Source: an uncultured Lachnospiraceae bacterium (lineage in GTDB: Bacteria; Bacillota_A; Clostridia; Lachnospirales; Lachnospiraceae). From it: 42,409 nucleotides of DNA. Position numbers and translations under genes: made by a program. The stretch is taken from the NCBI GenBank assembly GCA_910577835.1, contig CAJTOU010000021.1:15836-58244 (forward strand). Reading direction: 5' to 3'. Positions 24,975 through 33,055 of the stretch are shown here, piece after piece; the first letter of the stretch is position 1, and every line of letters starts with the position of its first letter. The notes under the pieces were generated by a model. It saw only the letters and a program-made list of their open reading frames with translations. It was not told the origin of the DNA and searched no databases.

Positions 24975-25682
24975 ATGTTTAAAATTGGAAATTCTGAATT
25001 TAAACTTCGACATGGCTCTTTCTATGCAGCATTTTTAGATGATAAGATGAATATAAGAATGTGTTATGAACCCCAAAATTCGCTTTCATGGCATCTGGAT
25101 ATCCATATGGAAGAGGGGTCTTTAATTACACAGTCGAAAAATCATTATAAAGATGATGACAATTATGATGAAGACGATTATGATGACGAAGATGATTACG
25201 ATGAAGATGATTATGAAAGCGTTGAGCCGAATTTGTATCATAATAATGGTTTTTCGTTAAATGTCTACTCATGGAAGTCTGTTGAGGGAATGTCTAAAAC
25301 ATGGGAAGAAGAATATAACGAAGAAGAGGAAGAGGCAGGCTGTCTGTATATTTTTGGACATGACCCTGTTACCAGTGGAAAAATCGAGTTTTTAGAAAGA
25401 AAAGGCAGTGAATTTCTTGTAAGATGGACTGGAACCGCTGATGTTTACTGGGATGATGAGTATGGCAGGGATGTTCCGTTTGAATTTGAGGACTGGCTTT
25501 CGTTTGACGGAATTTACGCTAACTGTGACCGGATATCTGACAGGAGTGAGCTGGAAGAGGCAATGAAAGAATTTATTGATATCAGTGAATTTGAATGTGT
25601 TTCGGAAGAGAGCCACAAAATAACAGGAGGCCGTTCTTACAGCTGGCAGTATAAGCCTTTAGAGGGCAGGAAGAAAGAATAA
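24975..25682 (+). CDS. Hypothetical acidic protein with Asp-rich repeat
   Basis: A 235-residue soluble protein that I do not recognise. Residues about 60-83 are a run of DDY/EDD units encoded by near-repeats of GATGATTAYGATGAAGA, so this part probably grew by slippage. The rest is rich in Trp, Tyr and acidic residues (EFEDWLSFDGIYANCD), and Trp-rich beta-type segments surround the acidic insert. No signal peptide or membrane segment. ATG 24975 follows GGAGGT at 5 bases; an ATG 12 bases earlier overlaps that site. It begins 18 bases after the PII-like gene and may share its transcript. Confidence 0.7.
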   Translation: MFKIGNSEFKLRHGSFYAAFLDDKMNIRMCYEPQNSLSWHLDIHMEEGSLITQSKNHYKDDDNYDEDDYDDEDDYDEDDYESVEPNLYHNNGFSLNVYSWKSVEGMSKTWEEEYNEEEEEAGCLYIFGHDPVTSGKIEFLERKGSEFLVRWTGTADVYWDDEYGRDVPFEFEDWLSFDGIYANCDRISDRSELEEAMKEFIDISEFECVSEESHKITGGRSYSWQYKPLEGRKKE

Positions 25683-25836
25683 AGCGTTTGCAGCGCTGAT
25701 AAGGTCCCGAAAATCAAAGGCACAACAGTTTTTAAAAAATATAAAAAATTAGGAAAGGAAAAGCTATTTAGATGATGTGCGATTGTTGCAAATCATCTGA
25801 CATATATGTTATATGTTTTAGTAGCAGAATAGACAA

Positions 25837-27213
25837 ATGTCACAAAACAACATACCTTATAAGACATATCTTGAAGAAAGCGAGATGCCAAAGCAGTGGT
25901 ACAATGTACGCGCAGATATGAAAAACAAACCTGCGCCGCTGTTAAATCCGGCTACTTTGGAGCCTATGAAATTTGAGGAATTAAGACCTGTATTCTGTGA
26001 TGAGCTGATTAAACAGGAAATGGACGATACTACCCCGTATTTTGATATTCCGCAGGAAATTCTTGATTTTTATAAAATGTATCGCCCTTCACCGCTTGTA
26101 CGTGCATATTTTCTGGAAAAATATCTGGATACGCCGGCAAAGATTTATTATAAATTTGAGGGAAATAATACTTCTGGAAGTCACAAGTTAAATTCTGCGA
26201 TTGCACAGGCATACTATGCAAAAAGGCAGGGATTAAAAGGCGTTACCACAGAAACCGGAGCCGGACAATGGGGAACAGCATTGTCAATGGCATGCTCATA
26301 TTTTGATTTGGACTGTGAGGTATATATGGTAAAATGCTCCTATGAACAGAAGCCATTCCGCCGCGAGGTAATGAAAACCTATGGCGCGGCAGTTACACCT
26401 TCACCGTCAAATCAAACAGAGGTGGGAAGAAAGATACTGGCAGAATTTCCGGGAACAACAGGAAGTCTTGGCTGTGCGATTTCCGAGGCAGTAGAGGCAG
26501 CTACCTCAAAGCAGGGTTATCGTTATGTGCTTGGTTCTGTATTAAATCAGGTATTGTTACATCAGAGTGTGATAGGTCTTGAGACAAAGACCGCGCTTGA
26601 TAAAATTGGAGAAAAGGCAGATATTATTATCGGCTGTGCCGGAGGAGGTTCAAATCTTGGCGGACTGATTTCAACCTTTATGGGAGAAAAATTAAGAGGA
26701 GAAGCAGATTATCGCATTATTGCCGTAGAGCCTGCATCCTGTCCAAGTCTGACAAGAGGAAGGTTTGCATATGATTTCTGTGATACCGGAAAGGTCTGCC
26801 CTCTTGCAAAAATGTATACTCTTGGAAACGGCTTTATCCCGTCTGCAAATCATGCCGGAGGACTCAGATACCATGGAATGAGCTCTGTTGTTTCACAGCT
26901 TTATGAGGATAAACTTATGGAGGCTGTATCCGTAGAGCAGACAGAAGTTTTTGAAGCTGCTGTAAAGTTTGCAAGGGTAGAGGGTATTCTTCCGGCACCG
27001 GAAAGCAGTCATGCAATTAAGGTGGCAATAAACGAGGCATTGAAATGTAAAGAAACCGGAGAGCAAAAAACGATTGTATTTGGACTTACCGGAACCGGTT
27101 ATTTTGATATGGTGGCTTATCAGAAATATAACGACGGGGAAATGTCAGATTATATTCCGACCGATGAAGAACTTGAAAAAGGCTTCGCTACTATGCCTGT
27201 GATTTATAAGTAA
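25837..27213 (+). CDS. trpB2: Tryptophan synthase beta-like protein, TrpB2 type
   Basis: A 458-residue PLP enzyme of the TrpB2 class, longer than ordinary TrpB (about 400). The PLP lysine is Lys117 in NTSGSHKLNSA, the phosphate-binding glycine loop is GCAGGGSNLGG (about 267-277), and ETGAGQWG is the catalytic-glutamate region. TrpB2 makes tryptophan from indole and serine, or salvages indole, without needing TrpA. No trpA or other trp gene is nearby, in keeping with a stand-alone role. The N-terminus IPYKTYLEE fits the family, yet no ribosome site precedes ATG 25837. A 49-codon frame with a good ribosome site (25772-25921) overlaps this start. Confidence 0.93.
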   Translation: MSQNNIPYKTYLEESEMPKQWYNVRADMKNKPAPLLNPATLEPMKFEELRPVFCDELIKQEMDDTTPYFDIPQEILDFYKMYRPSPLVRAYFLEKYLDTPAKIYYKFEGNNTSGSHKLNSAIAQAYYAKRQGLKGVTTETGAGQWGTALSMACSYFDLDCEVYMVKCSYEQKPFRREVMKTYGAAVTPSPSNQTEVGRKILAEFPGTTGSLGCAISEAVEAATSKQGYRYVLGSVLNQVLLHQSVIGLETKTALDKIGEKADIIIGCAGGGSNLGGLISTFMGEKLRGEADYRIIAVEPASCPSLTRGRFAYDFCDTGKVCPLAKMYTLGNGFIPSANHAGGLRYHGMSSVVSQLYEDKLMEAVSVEQTEVFEAAVKFARVEGILPAPESSHAIKVAINEALKCKETGEQKTIVFGLTGTGYFDMVAYQKYNDGEMSDYIPTDEELEKGFATMPVIYK

Positions 27214-27226
27214 AAGGGATTTGGAA

Positions 27227-27273
27227 CAAAGTGCCTGTGGTTTATAAGTTTGTAATAACCTCCCTGCACTTTG
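27227..27273. repeat. Stem-loop after trpB2
   Basis: CAAAGTGC at 27227-27234 pairs perfectly with GCACTTTG at 27266-27273. The loop contains a second copy (27232-27249, 17 of 18 bases) of the last bases of trpB2 (27194-27211). There is no T-run, so terminator function is uncertain. Confidence 0.5.
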
Positions 27274-27383
27274 CTCAATAATAGCCGCTCTATAAGAGTT
27301 ATATGATAGAAAAAGTTATAGGAAAGGTGAAGTGATTTCCTATGAAATAAAAAATATAATAATATCTGGCTGAATTATAAAGG

Positions 27384-27425
27384 CTCCTGTCAGAAGAAAT
27401 ATAAAAACACAGATTCTGACAGGAG
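27384..27425. repeat. 12-bp perfect inverted repeat before the MATE gene
   Basis: CTCCTGTCAGAA and TTCTGACAGGAG are perfect arms around 18 bases. No T-run follows; AATTATAATATT comes next. It may end trpB2 transcription or be a regulator site 78 bases before the MATE start. The rest of the gap 27214-27502 shows no gene. Confidence 0.6.
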
Positions 27426-27502
27426 AATTATAATATTCAAAGTATTCTTGTTATCTAAATTTGAAAATTATTTGATTATATCTGTCAGTTCAGGAGAAAA
27501 CC

Positions 27503-28861
27503 ATGAAATCATTATTTAAAACAGAGAATAAAACAAAGAATCTGACAGAAGGAGCTATTTCAAAAAAGCTTCTTTTCTTTGCGCTTCCCCTGACAATTGG
27601 AAGTGTTTTACAGCAGTTTTACAATATTGCCGATACATTGATTGTAGGCAGATATCTTGGCGAAAATGCTCTGGCTGCTGTCGGTTCTGCATATACGCTT
27701 ATGATTTTTCTAACCTCTGTTATTAGCGGACTTTGTATGGGAAGCAGCGTTTTCTTTTCTGTTCAGTTTGGAAAAAAAGCAGTGGATAAAATGAAACAGT
27801 CTTTTTTTATTTCTTTTGTCAGTATCTTATCTGTAACCATTGTGTTGAATTTGGCTGCCTATGCTCTGCTAAATGGAATCATTTCTTTTATGCGCATACC
27901 GGAGGAGGTGCGTTTGCTGTTTAGACAGTATTTAAATATTATTTTTGCAGGACTTTTTGCGGTTTTTCTATATAATTTTTTTGCAAATCTTCTGCGGGCA
28001 GTAGGAAATTCGGTAATTCCTCTTCTGTTTCTTGCACTTTCGTCTGTGGTAAACGTAATTTTGGATTTGTTGTTTATTTTATATTTTCATACCGGAGTTC
28101 AAGGCGCAGCAGTGGCAACTGTGATAGCACAGTATCTTTCGGGAATCGGTATTATGCTTTATTATTTTCTTCGCTGTCGCAGTCTGAGAGTTGAAAGAAT
28201 ACATATGAAATGGAGCCGTTCTGTTTTTCGGGAAATTTTTGGCTTGTCTGCTATGACCTGTATACAGCAGTCAATTATGAATCTTGGGATTTTAATGGTG
28301 CAGGGGCTGGTAAACAGCTTTGGGGTAGCGGTTATGGCTGCATTTGCAGCAGGAGTAAAGATTGATACGCTGGCGTATTCTCCGGTACAGGATTTTGGAA
28401 ATGCTTTTTCTACGTTTATTGCACAGAATTATGGGGCGGGAAAGAAGGAGAGAATCCATGCAGGCATAAAATCAGCAGGGCTTATGGTGGCAATATTCTG
28501 TGTTTTTATAAGCAGTATGGTTTTTATGGCAGCAGAACAGTTTATGGGGATTTTTGTGGACAGCGAAAATATGGAAGTGATTAAAATCGGAGTAAACTAT
28601 CTCCGTATAGAAGGAAGCTGTTATATTGGAATCGGCATTCTGTTTTTGCTGTATGGATATTATCGGGCAATGACAAAACCGGGAATGTCAGTGGTACTCA
28701 CTGTGATTTCGCTTGGAACACGCGTAGTGCTTGCATACTTTTTATCCTCTTTTGCAAAAATCGGAGTGACAGGAATATGGCTTGCCATTCCAATTGGATG
28801 GGCACTTGCGGATATAGTGGGAATTTTATATGGAATAAAAAGCAAGACGGCTGAAATATAA
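27503..28861 (+). CDS. MATE family multidrug/metabolite exporter
   Basis: A 452-residue membrane protein with about 12 hydrophobic segments, the MATE standard. Family blocks are clear: LTEGAISKKLLFFALPLTIGSVLQQFYNIADTLIVG-type N-terminus (the LxQQxYNxxDxxxVG pattern), GENALAAVGSA, a repeated half starting near 235, and NYGAGKKERI (about 310), the conserved NxGAGK motif. It exports drugs or metabolites by Na+ or H+ exchange; the substrate cannot be told. The ribosome site is TTCAGGAG. It stands alone between inverted repeats upstream and the structured leader of the next gene. Confidence 0.93.
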   Translation: MKSLFKTENKTKNLTEGAISKKLLFFALPLTIGSVLQQFYNIADTLIVGRYLGENALAAVGSAYTLMIFLTSVISGLCMGSSVFFSVQFGKKAVDKMKQSFFISFVSILSVTIVLNLAAYALLNGIISFMRIPEEVRLLFRQYLNIIFAGLFAVFLYNFFANLLRAVGNSVIPLLFLALSSVVNVILDLLFILYFHTGVQGAAVATVIAQYLSGIGIMLYYFLRCRSLRVERIHMKWSRSVFREIFGLSAMTCIQQSIMNLGILMVQGLVNSFGVAVMAAFAAGVKIDTLAYSPVQDFGNAFSTFIAQNYGAGKKERIHAGIKSAGLMVAIFCVFISSMVFMAAEQFMGIFVDSENMEVIKIGVNYLRIEGSCYIGIGILFLLYGYYRAMTKPGMSVVLTVISLGTRVVLAYFLSSFAKIGVTGIWLAIPIGWALADIVGILYGIKSKTAEI

Positions 28862-28956
28862 TAATATAGTAAGAAGGTATCAGTGCAAAACAGGATTTTA
28901 ATATATACTTTTGCCAAATTTATTTTTTAGAACTATATCTTTTAACGAATTTATGT

Positions 28957-29032
28957 TATAATGTCATCAAACAGGGTTTGATGACCTGTGCACGCATTTG
29001 CGTGCTTCGTTATGTTATAATAAAACCTGTTT
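28957..29032 (+). promoter_or_regulatory. Structured leader with nested hairpins before the C_GCAxxG gene
   Basis: TATAAT at 28957-28962 (weak -35) precedes three pairings. CATCAAAC/GTTTGATG (28965-28983) and GCACGC/GCGTGC (28990-29005) are compact perfect hairpins. A longer pairing of AAACAGGG with AAAACCTGTTT (about 28969 with 29022-29032) competes with the first. TATGTTATAAT occurs twice, at 28952 and 29011. A switchable leader or a composite terminator is possible. Confidence 0.4.
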
Positions 29033-29067
29033 GTAATATAGCTGACAGGCAGAAAGGCAGGTAAATT

Positions 29068-29490
29068 ATGGAAAGAAAACAGGCTGCAATAGCAAAGAAA
29101 TATGACCATGGATATAACTGCAGTCAGGCAGTAGGCTGTGTATTCTGTGATATTGCAGGGATTGATGAAACTCTGATGTATCGGCTTATGTCAGGGTTTG
29201 CTGTTGGAATGGGAGGAATGAAGGGAACCTGTGGGGCAGTATCGGCAGGTGTAGCCCTGATTGGTCTGATAATGAATAATGGTGACAGCGAGGATGTTAC
29301 CCAAAAGGCAAGGGCTTTGAAAACTGCAAAGGAATATACCAAAAGATTTGCAGAAAAAAATCAGAGTCTTGCCTGTAATGAATTAAAGGGACTGGATACA
29401 GGAAAAATGATACGAAGCTGTGACGGCTGTATAGAAGATGCAGTGGAAATATTTGAAGATATGATAAAAGAAGGATTGATACAGATATGA
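29068..29490 (+). CDS. C_GCAxxG_C_C family protein
   Basis: A 140-residue protein with the spaced cysteines of this family: NCSQAVGC near 17-24, GTCGAVSAG near 54-62, a later single Cys near 114, and SCDGCIEDA near 128. The pattern suggests redox or metal binding, and relatives are often near redox enzymes; biochemical function is not settled. GGCAGGTAAATT gives a modest ribosome site. The HAD gene overlaps its stop by four bases, so the two are co-translated. Confidence 0.87.
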   Translation: MERKQAAIAKKYDHGYNCSQAVGCVFCDIAGIDETLMYRLMSGFAVGMGGMKGTCGAVSAGVALIGLIMNNGDSEDVTQKARALKTAKEYTKRFAEKNQSLACNELKGLDTGKMIRSCDGCIEDAVEIFEDMIKEGLIQI

Positions 29491-30155
29491 AAAAAGTAAT
29501 TCTATTTGATTTAGACGGCACACTTATGAATACAAAGGAAGGAATTACAAAATGTGCTGCATATGCCCTGAAACATTATGGCATACATGTGGAGAATTTA
29601 GACAGTCTGGATTTTTTTATTGGTCCTCCGCTGCATAAAAGTTTTGAGGAGTTTTACGGCTTTGATGAGAAAAAGGCGGCAGAGGCGGCTTCTGTGTACA
29701 GAGAGCGATACAGGGATATCGGAGTGTATGAATGTGAGCCTTACACCGGAATAGAAGAGGTCCTGAGATATCTTTTTGAAAGTGGGTATCAACTGGCAGT
29801 GGCTACCTCAAAGCCGGAGGTTTTCGCAAAACAGATTATGGAAAAATTTCAGTTTTCCAGATATTTTGTTACAATAGTTGGTAGTCTTCTGGATAATTCA
29901 AGAAGTTCAAAAAAAGAGGTGATTGAAGAGGCATTTATACAGCTTGGAGTGGGAACTATCTATAAAAAGTCAGAGGTTCTTATGGTAGGAGACAGAAAGC
30001 ATGATATCATAGGGGCAAAGCAGACAGAAATAGAAACGCTTGGTGTAAAATACGGCTTTGCCAGAGAAAATGAGTTAGAAGAGGCTGGAGCGGATTATAT
30101 CGCAGAACAGCCGCAGGATATTATAAGAATAATCAGAGAACTGGAGGAAAAATAA
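29487..30155 (+). CDS. HAD-superfamily phosphatase (Gph/PgmB-like, HAD-IA)
   Basis: A 222-residue HAD hydrolase. Motif I LFDLDGTLMNT has the nucleophile Asp8 and acid Asp10; motif II is VATSKP (about 108); the motif III lysine is likely in SSKKEVIEEA (about 143); motif IV is MVGDRKHDIIGA (about 169). The cap domain lies between residues 17 and 90. It resembles phosphoglycolate and related sugar-phosphate phosphatases; the exact substrate is unknown. ATG overlaps the previous stop (ATGA), and the PHP gene begins directly after its TAA, so three genes form one tight operon. Confidence 0.9.
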   Translation: MKKVILFDLDGTLMNTKEGITKCAAYALKHYGIHVENLDSLDFFIGPPLHKSFEEFYGFDEKKAAEAASVYRERYRDIGVYECEPYTGIEEVLRYLFESGYQLAVATSKPEVFAKQIMEKFQFSRYFVTIVGSLLDNSRSSKKEVIEEAFIQLGVGTIYKKSEVLMVGDRKHDIIGAKQTEIETLGVKYGFARENELEEAGADYIAEQPQDIIRIIRELEEK

Positions 30156-30875
30156 ATGGAAAATTATTTTGCAGATATGCACACACATACAATTGCCAGC
30201 GGACATGCATACAGTACGATTAAGGAAATGGCAGAGGCGGCACAGGAAAAAGGAATTAAGCTTCTTGGAATTACAGAACATTCCAAAAATATGCCCGGCT
30301 CCTGTCAGGATATTTATTTTGCAAATCTGCGGGTGGTGGACAGAAAAATCGGAGATGTGGAGCTGGCTCTTGGCGTAGAGCTGAATATTATGGATTATGA
30401 CGGAACCGTAGATATGGATGAAGAGCTAATTGCAAAACAGGATATTGTAATTGCCAGCATGCATACTCCATGTATACAGCCGGGAACAAAGGAGCAGAAT
30501 ACACATGCATATATTAAATGCTGCGAAAACCCTCTAATCAGGATTATCGGACACCCTGACGACAGCTATTATCCGGTGGATTATGATGTTCTGACAGATG
30601 CTGCAAAGAGAACAAGCACGCTTCTTGAAGTAAATAATAACTCTCTTGCCGGAAATTTCAGACAAAATACATGGGAGAACACAATGGAAATGCTGTTTTT
30701 ATGCAAAGAGAAGAAGGTTCCGGTGCTGATTGGAAGCGATGCGCATTTTTACACCAGAGTCGGCGCGCATAGTTATGCAGAAAAGCTGATGAAAGACATA
30801 GATTTTCCAATGGAATTGGTGATGAATCTGTATCCGGAGAGATTAAAGGAATATATTAATGTAAAAAGCTCTTGA
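30156..30875 (+). CDS. PHP-domain phosphatase (YcdX-like)
   Basis: A 239-residue PHP protein. The metal-binding motifs are visible: DMHTHT (7-12), ITEHSKN (about 41-47), GVELNIMD (about 73), SMHTP (about 101), HPDDSYYP (about 132) and the late GSDAHF (about 197). PHP proteins hold three metal ions and hydrolyse phosphoesters. The YcdX branch is trinuclear zinc and acts on small phosphate compounds. The ATG directly abuts the HAD stop, a sign of translational coupling; the pair may act in the same phosphate pathway. Confidence 0.88.
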   Translation: MENYFADMHTHTIASGHAYSTIKEMAEAAQEKGIKLLGITEHSKNMPGSCQDIYFANLRVVDRKIGDVELALGVELNIMDYDGTVDMDEELIAKQDIVIASMHTPCIQPGTKEQNTHAYIKCCENPLIRIIGHPDDSYYPVDYDVLTDAAKRTSTLLEVNNNSLAGNFRQNTWENTMEMLFLCKEKKVPVLIGSDAHFYTRVGAHSYAEKLMKDIDFPMELVMNLYPERLKEYINVKSS

Positions 30876-30964
30876 TATCTGGTTTTAAATACTATATAAT
30901 GCATTTAGAGAAACTAGATAAAGAACAGGCGTGTATTATATAAAGCCGAGAAAGAGAGTATAAA

Positions 30965-31615
30965 ATGGCAGCAGATATTTCAAAATTACTGGAATCCATT
31001 ATAGAAAAAATGGATTTGATTGAAGCTGACGAGATACCAAATATAGATTTATACATGGACCAGGTGACAACCTTTATGGAAAGCCATCTTGGAAATCTGA
31101 AAAGGAATCCGGAGGATAAGGTTCTGACAAAAACCATGATTAATAATTATGCAAAAACAGAGCTTTTGCCTTCGCCAGATAAGAAAAAGTATTCGAAAAA
31201 CCATGTGATTATGCTTACATTTATTTATTATTTTAAAAATGTACTATCTATCAGTGATATCAAAACACTTATGAGAAAAATTACAGCAGGACATTTTAAA
31301 GAGGGAAGCAAACCTGAAATGGAAGAAATATACAATGAGATTCTTCAATTTCAGCCGGATATTATCGAAATGGTCAAAGCAGATTTGGAGAAAAAAACCG
31401 AGATTGCAAGGGAATCCTTTACAGATTTGCCAGAGGATACGGAATATCTCAGGCTGTTTTCTCTGCTATGCTTTTTGAGCTTTGATGTGTATCTTAAGAA
31501 AACTTTAGTTGAAGCTGTAATTGATAAGATAGAGCTTCAGGAGCGTGACAGACGGGACAAAAAGGCAAAGGAAAAGACAAAAGAGAAAACAAATCATGCA
31601 GCCGGCGAAAGTTAA
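30965..31615 (+). CDS. DUF1836 protein
   Basis: A 216-residue protein with the DUF1836 pattern: IPNIDLYMDQVTTFM, then KTMINNYAKTELLPSPDKKKYSKNH, where the helix-turn-helix-like segment sits (about 57-85). The central VIMLTFIYYFKNVLSISDI is a conserved buried helix. The family occurs in Firmicutes; its MerR-like arrangement suggests transcription control, but this is not proven. The C-terminus is Lys/Glu rich (KKAKEKTKEKT). GAAAGAGAG precedes the ATG by a short spacer. About 90 bases separate it from the PHP gene. Confidence 0.8.
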   Translation: MAADISKLLESIIEKMDLIEADEIPNIDLYMDQVTTFMESHLGNLKRNPEDKVLTKTMINNYAKTELLPSPDKKKYSKNHVIMLTFIYYFKNVLSISDIKTLMRKITAGHFKEGSKPEMEEIYNEILQFQPDIIEMVKADLEKKTEIARESFTDLPEDTEYLRLFSLLCFLSFDVYLKKTLVEAVIDKIELQERDRRDKKAKEKTKEKTNHAAGES

Positions 31616-31669
31616 AAACAGCAGAATTTTTGAGGGGCAATGAAATTTTCTTTTATAGTTTTTATTTAG

Positions 31670-31693
31670 GCAATCAGCGCAAGCGTTGGTTGC
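31670..31693 (+). repeat. GCAATCA/TGGTTGC hairpin, copy 2
   Basis: GCAATCAGCGC and GCGTTGGTTGC pair over about 10-11 bases with two U-G pairs as plus-strand RNA. It follows the DUF1836 stop by about 55 bases and may be that gene's transcript end, though no T-run is adjacent. Confidence 0.6.
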
Positions 31694-31719
31694 ATCTTTT
31701 GCTGCAAAAAAGAAGAAAA

Positions 31720-31748
31720 TTGCAAACAGCTCATATCAATGCTATAAT
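31720..31748 (+). promoter_or_regulatory. Sigma-A promoter for the solute-binding lipoprotein gene
   Basis: TTGCAA and a perfect TATAAT are separated by exactly 17 bases, 43 bases before the ATG at 31792. Confidence 0.7.
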
Positions 31749-31791
31749 AGCTTACAAATAAGATGGGAAGAACATAAAGGAGGAAATCTAT

Positions 31792-33024
31792 ATGCGAAAA
31801 AGGATATGCGGATTGATTCTGGGTATTCTATGTACAACAACTCTTACGGGATGTGATTTGGCAGAAAAAACGGTTTTGGAAAATACAGAACCTCAAAAAG
31901 TTGAGCTGGTAGTCTGGGGAGCTGAGGAAGATACGGAACTGATGAGCCAAATCATCCAGAGTTTTGAGAAAAACTATCAGGGAGAAGCAGATTTTGAGAT
32001 TTTATTTGAAGTACAGGGGGAATCTCAGTGTAAAGACGCATTGATTGGAGGATTGGAGGATGGTGCGGATGTATTTACCTTTGCGGATGACCAGTTAAAT
32101 GCTCTGGCAGCGGCCGGAGCATTGGACCCCATTGAGAATGCGGCTGAGATTAGGGATAGAAATCTTTCAAGCGCAGCGCAGGCAGCCACAGTAAACAATC
32201 AGCTATATGCATATCCATTGACCGCAGATAACGGATATTTCTTATATTATAACAAAGAATATATCACAGAAGAACAGGCAAAAACTTTGGATGGTATATT
32301 GGAAGCCGCGGCTGCAAGCGGTAAATTATTTACCATGGACTGGTCCTCGGCATGGTATGTATATTCTTTCTTTGGAAATACGGGGCTTCAGGTTGGGCTT
32401 AACGACGACGGAATTACAAACTACTGCACATGGAATCAGACTGATGGGAATATTCGGGGTATTGATGTAGCTCAGGCAATGCTCCGGATTGCAGGAAATG
32501 CGGGATTTGCCAGTCATACAGACGAAGAATTTCTTGACGGAGTAAGGAATGGTTCAGTGATTGCAGGTGTCAGCGGTGTATGGAATTCTGTTGCGATAAA
32601 GGAAGTCTGGGGAGAGAATACAGGAGCTGCCAAGCTGCCGACTTATAGCTGTAATGGCAGTCAGGTACAGATGGCTTCGTTTTCCGGATGCAAACTGATT
32701 GGTGTAAATGCTTATTCTGAACATCCAGAATGGGCATCTAAGCTCGCCGAATGGATTACGAATGAAGAGAATCAGCGGCTCCGTTTTGAAATGCGCGGGC
32801 AGGGTCCATCAAACATCGCAGTTGCGGATTCCGAAGAAATCGAGCAATCACCGGAAATCGCTGCTCTTTTAGAGCAGTCTGAGTTTTCCCAGCTTCAGAG
32901 AATAGGTGGCAAGTTCTGGGACCCTGTTTCAAAATTTTCAGAAAGTATGGCGGCAGGAAATCCTTCCAACCAGGACTTGCAGGAGCAGTTAGATGAGATG
33001 GCAGAAGGAGTTTCTGCAAGATAG
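31792..33024 (+). CDS. Extracellular solute-binding lipoprotein (MalE/sugar type)
   Basis: A 410-residue exported protein. Residues 1-21 are a lipoprotein signal: KKR-like charged start, hydrophobic core, and lipobox LTGC with Cys21 as lipid site. The mature part shows the family-1 solute-binding pattern: VELVVWGAEEDTELM near 42-56, then SGVWNSVAIKEVWG and the QMASFSGCKLIGVNAYS region typical of sugar-binding MalE-like proteins. It would capture a sugar or related ligand outside the membrane. No ABC permease or ATPase gene follows. Instead a chemoreceptor gene begins 28 bases later, so the two may work as a sensing pair. AAAGGAGG gives a strong ribosome site. Confidence 0.9.
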   Translation: MRKRICGLILGILCTTTLTGCDLAEKTVLENTEPQKVELVVWGAEEDTELMSQIIQSFEKNYQGEADFEILFEVQGESQCKDALIGGLEDGADVFTFADDQLNALAAAGALDPIENAAEIRDRNLSSAAQAATVNNQLYAYPLTADNGYFLYYNKEYITEEQAKTLDGILEAAAASGKLFTMDWSSAWYVYSFFGNTGLQVGLNDDGITNYCTWNQTDGNIRGIDVAQAMLRIAGNAGFASHTDEEFLDGVRNGSVIAGVSGVWNSVAIKEVWGENTGAAKLPTYSCNGSQVQMASFSGCKLIGVNAYSEHPEWASKLAEWITNEENQRLRFEMRGQGPSNIAVADSEEIEQSPEIAALLEQSEFSQLQRIGGKFWDPVSKFSESMAAGNPSNQDLQEQLDEMAEGVSAR

Positions 33025-33045
33025 ATATATCGAAAGGATTTATTA

Positions 33046-33055
33046 ATGTAAGATG
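33046..33055 (+). promoter_or_regulatory. ATG-TAA start-stop just before the chemoreceptor start
   Basis: ATG at 33046 lies about 7 bases after GAAAGGATT and is followed at once by TAA; the chemoreceptor ATG begins two bases later at 33053. The ribosome site is better placed for the start-stop than for the gene, so re-initiation may be required. Confidence 0.4.
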
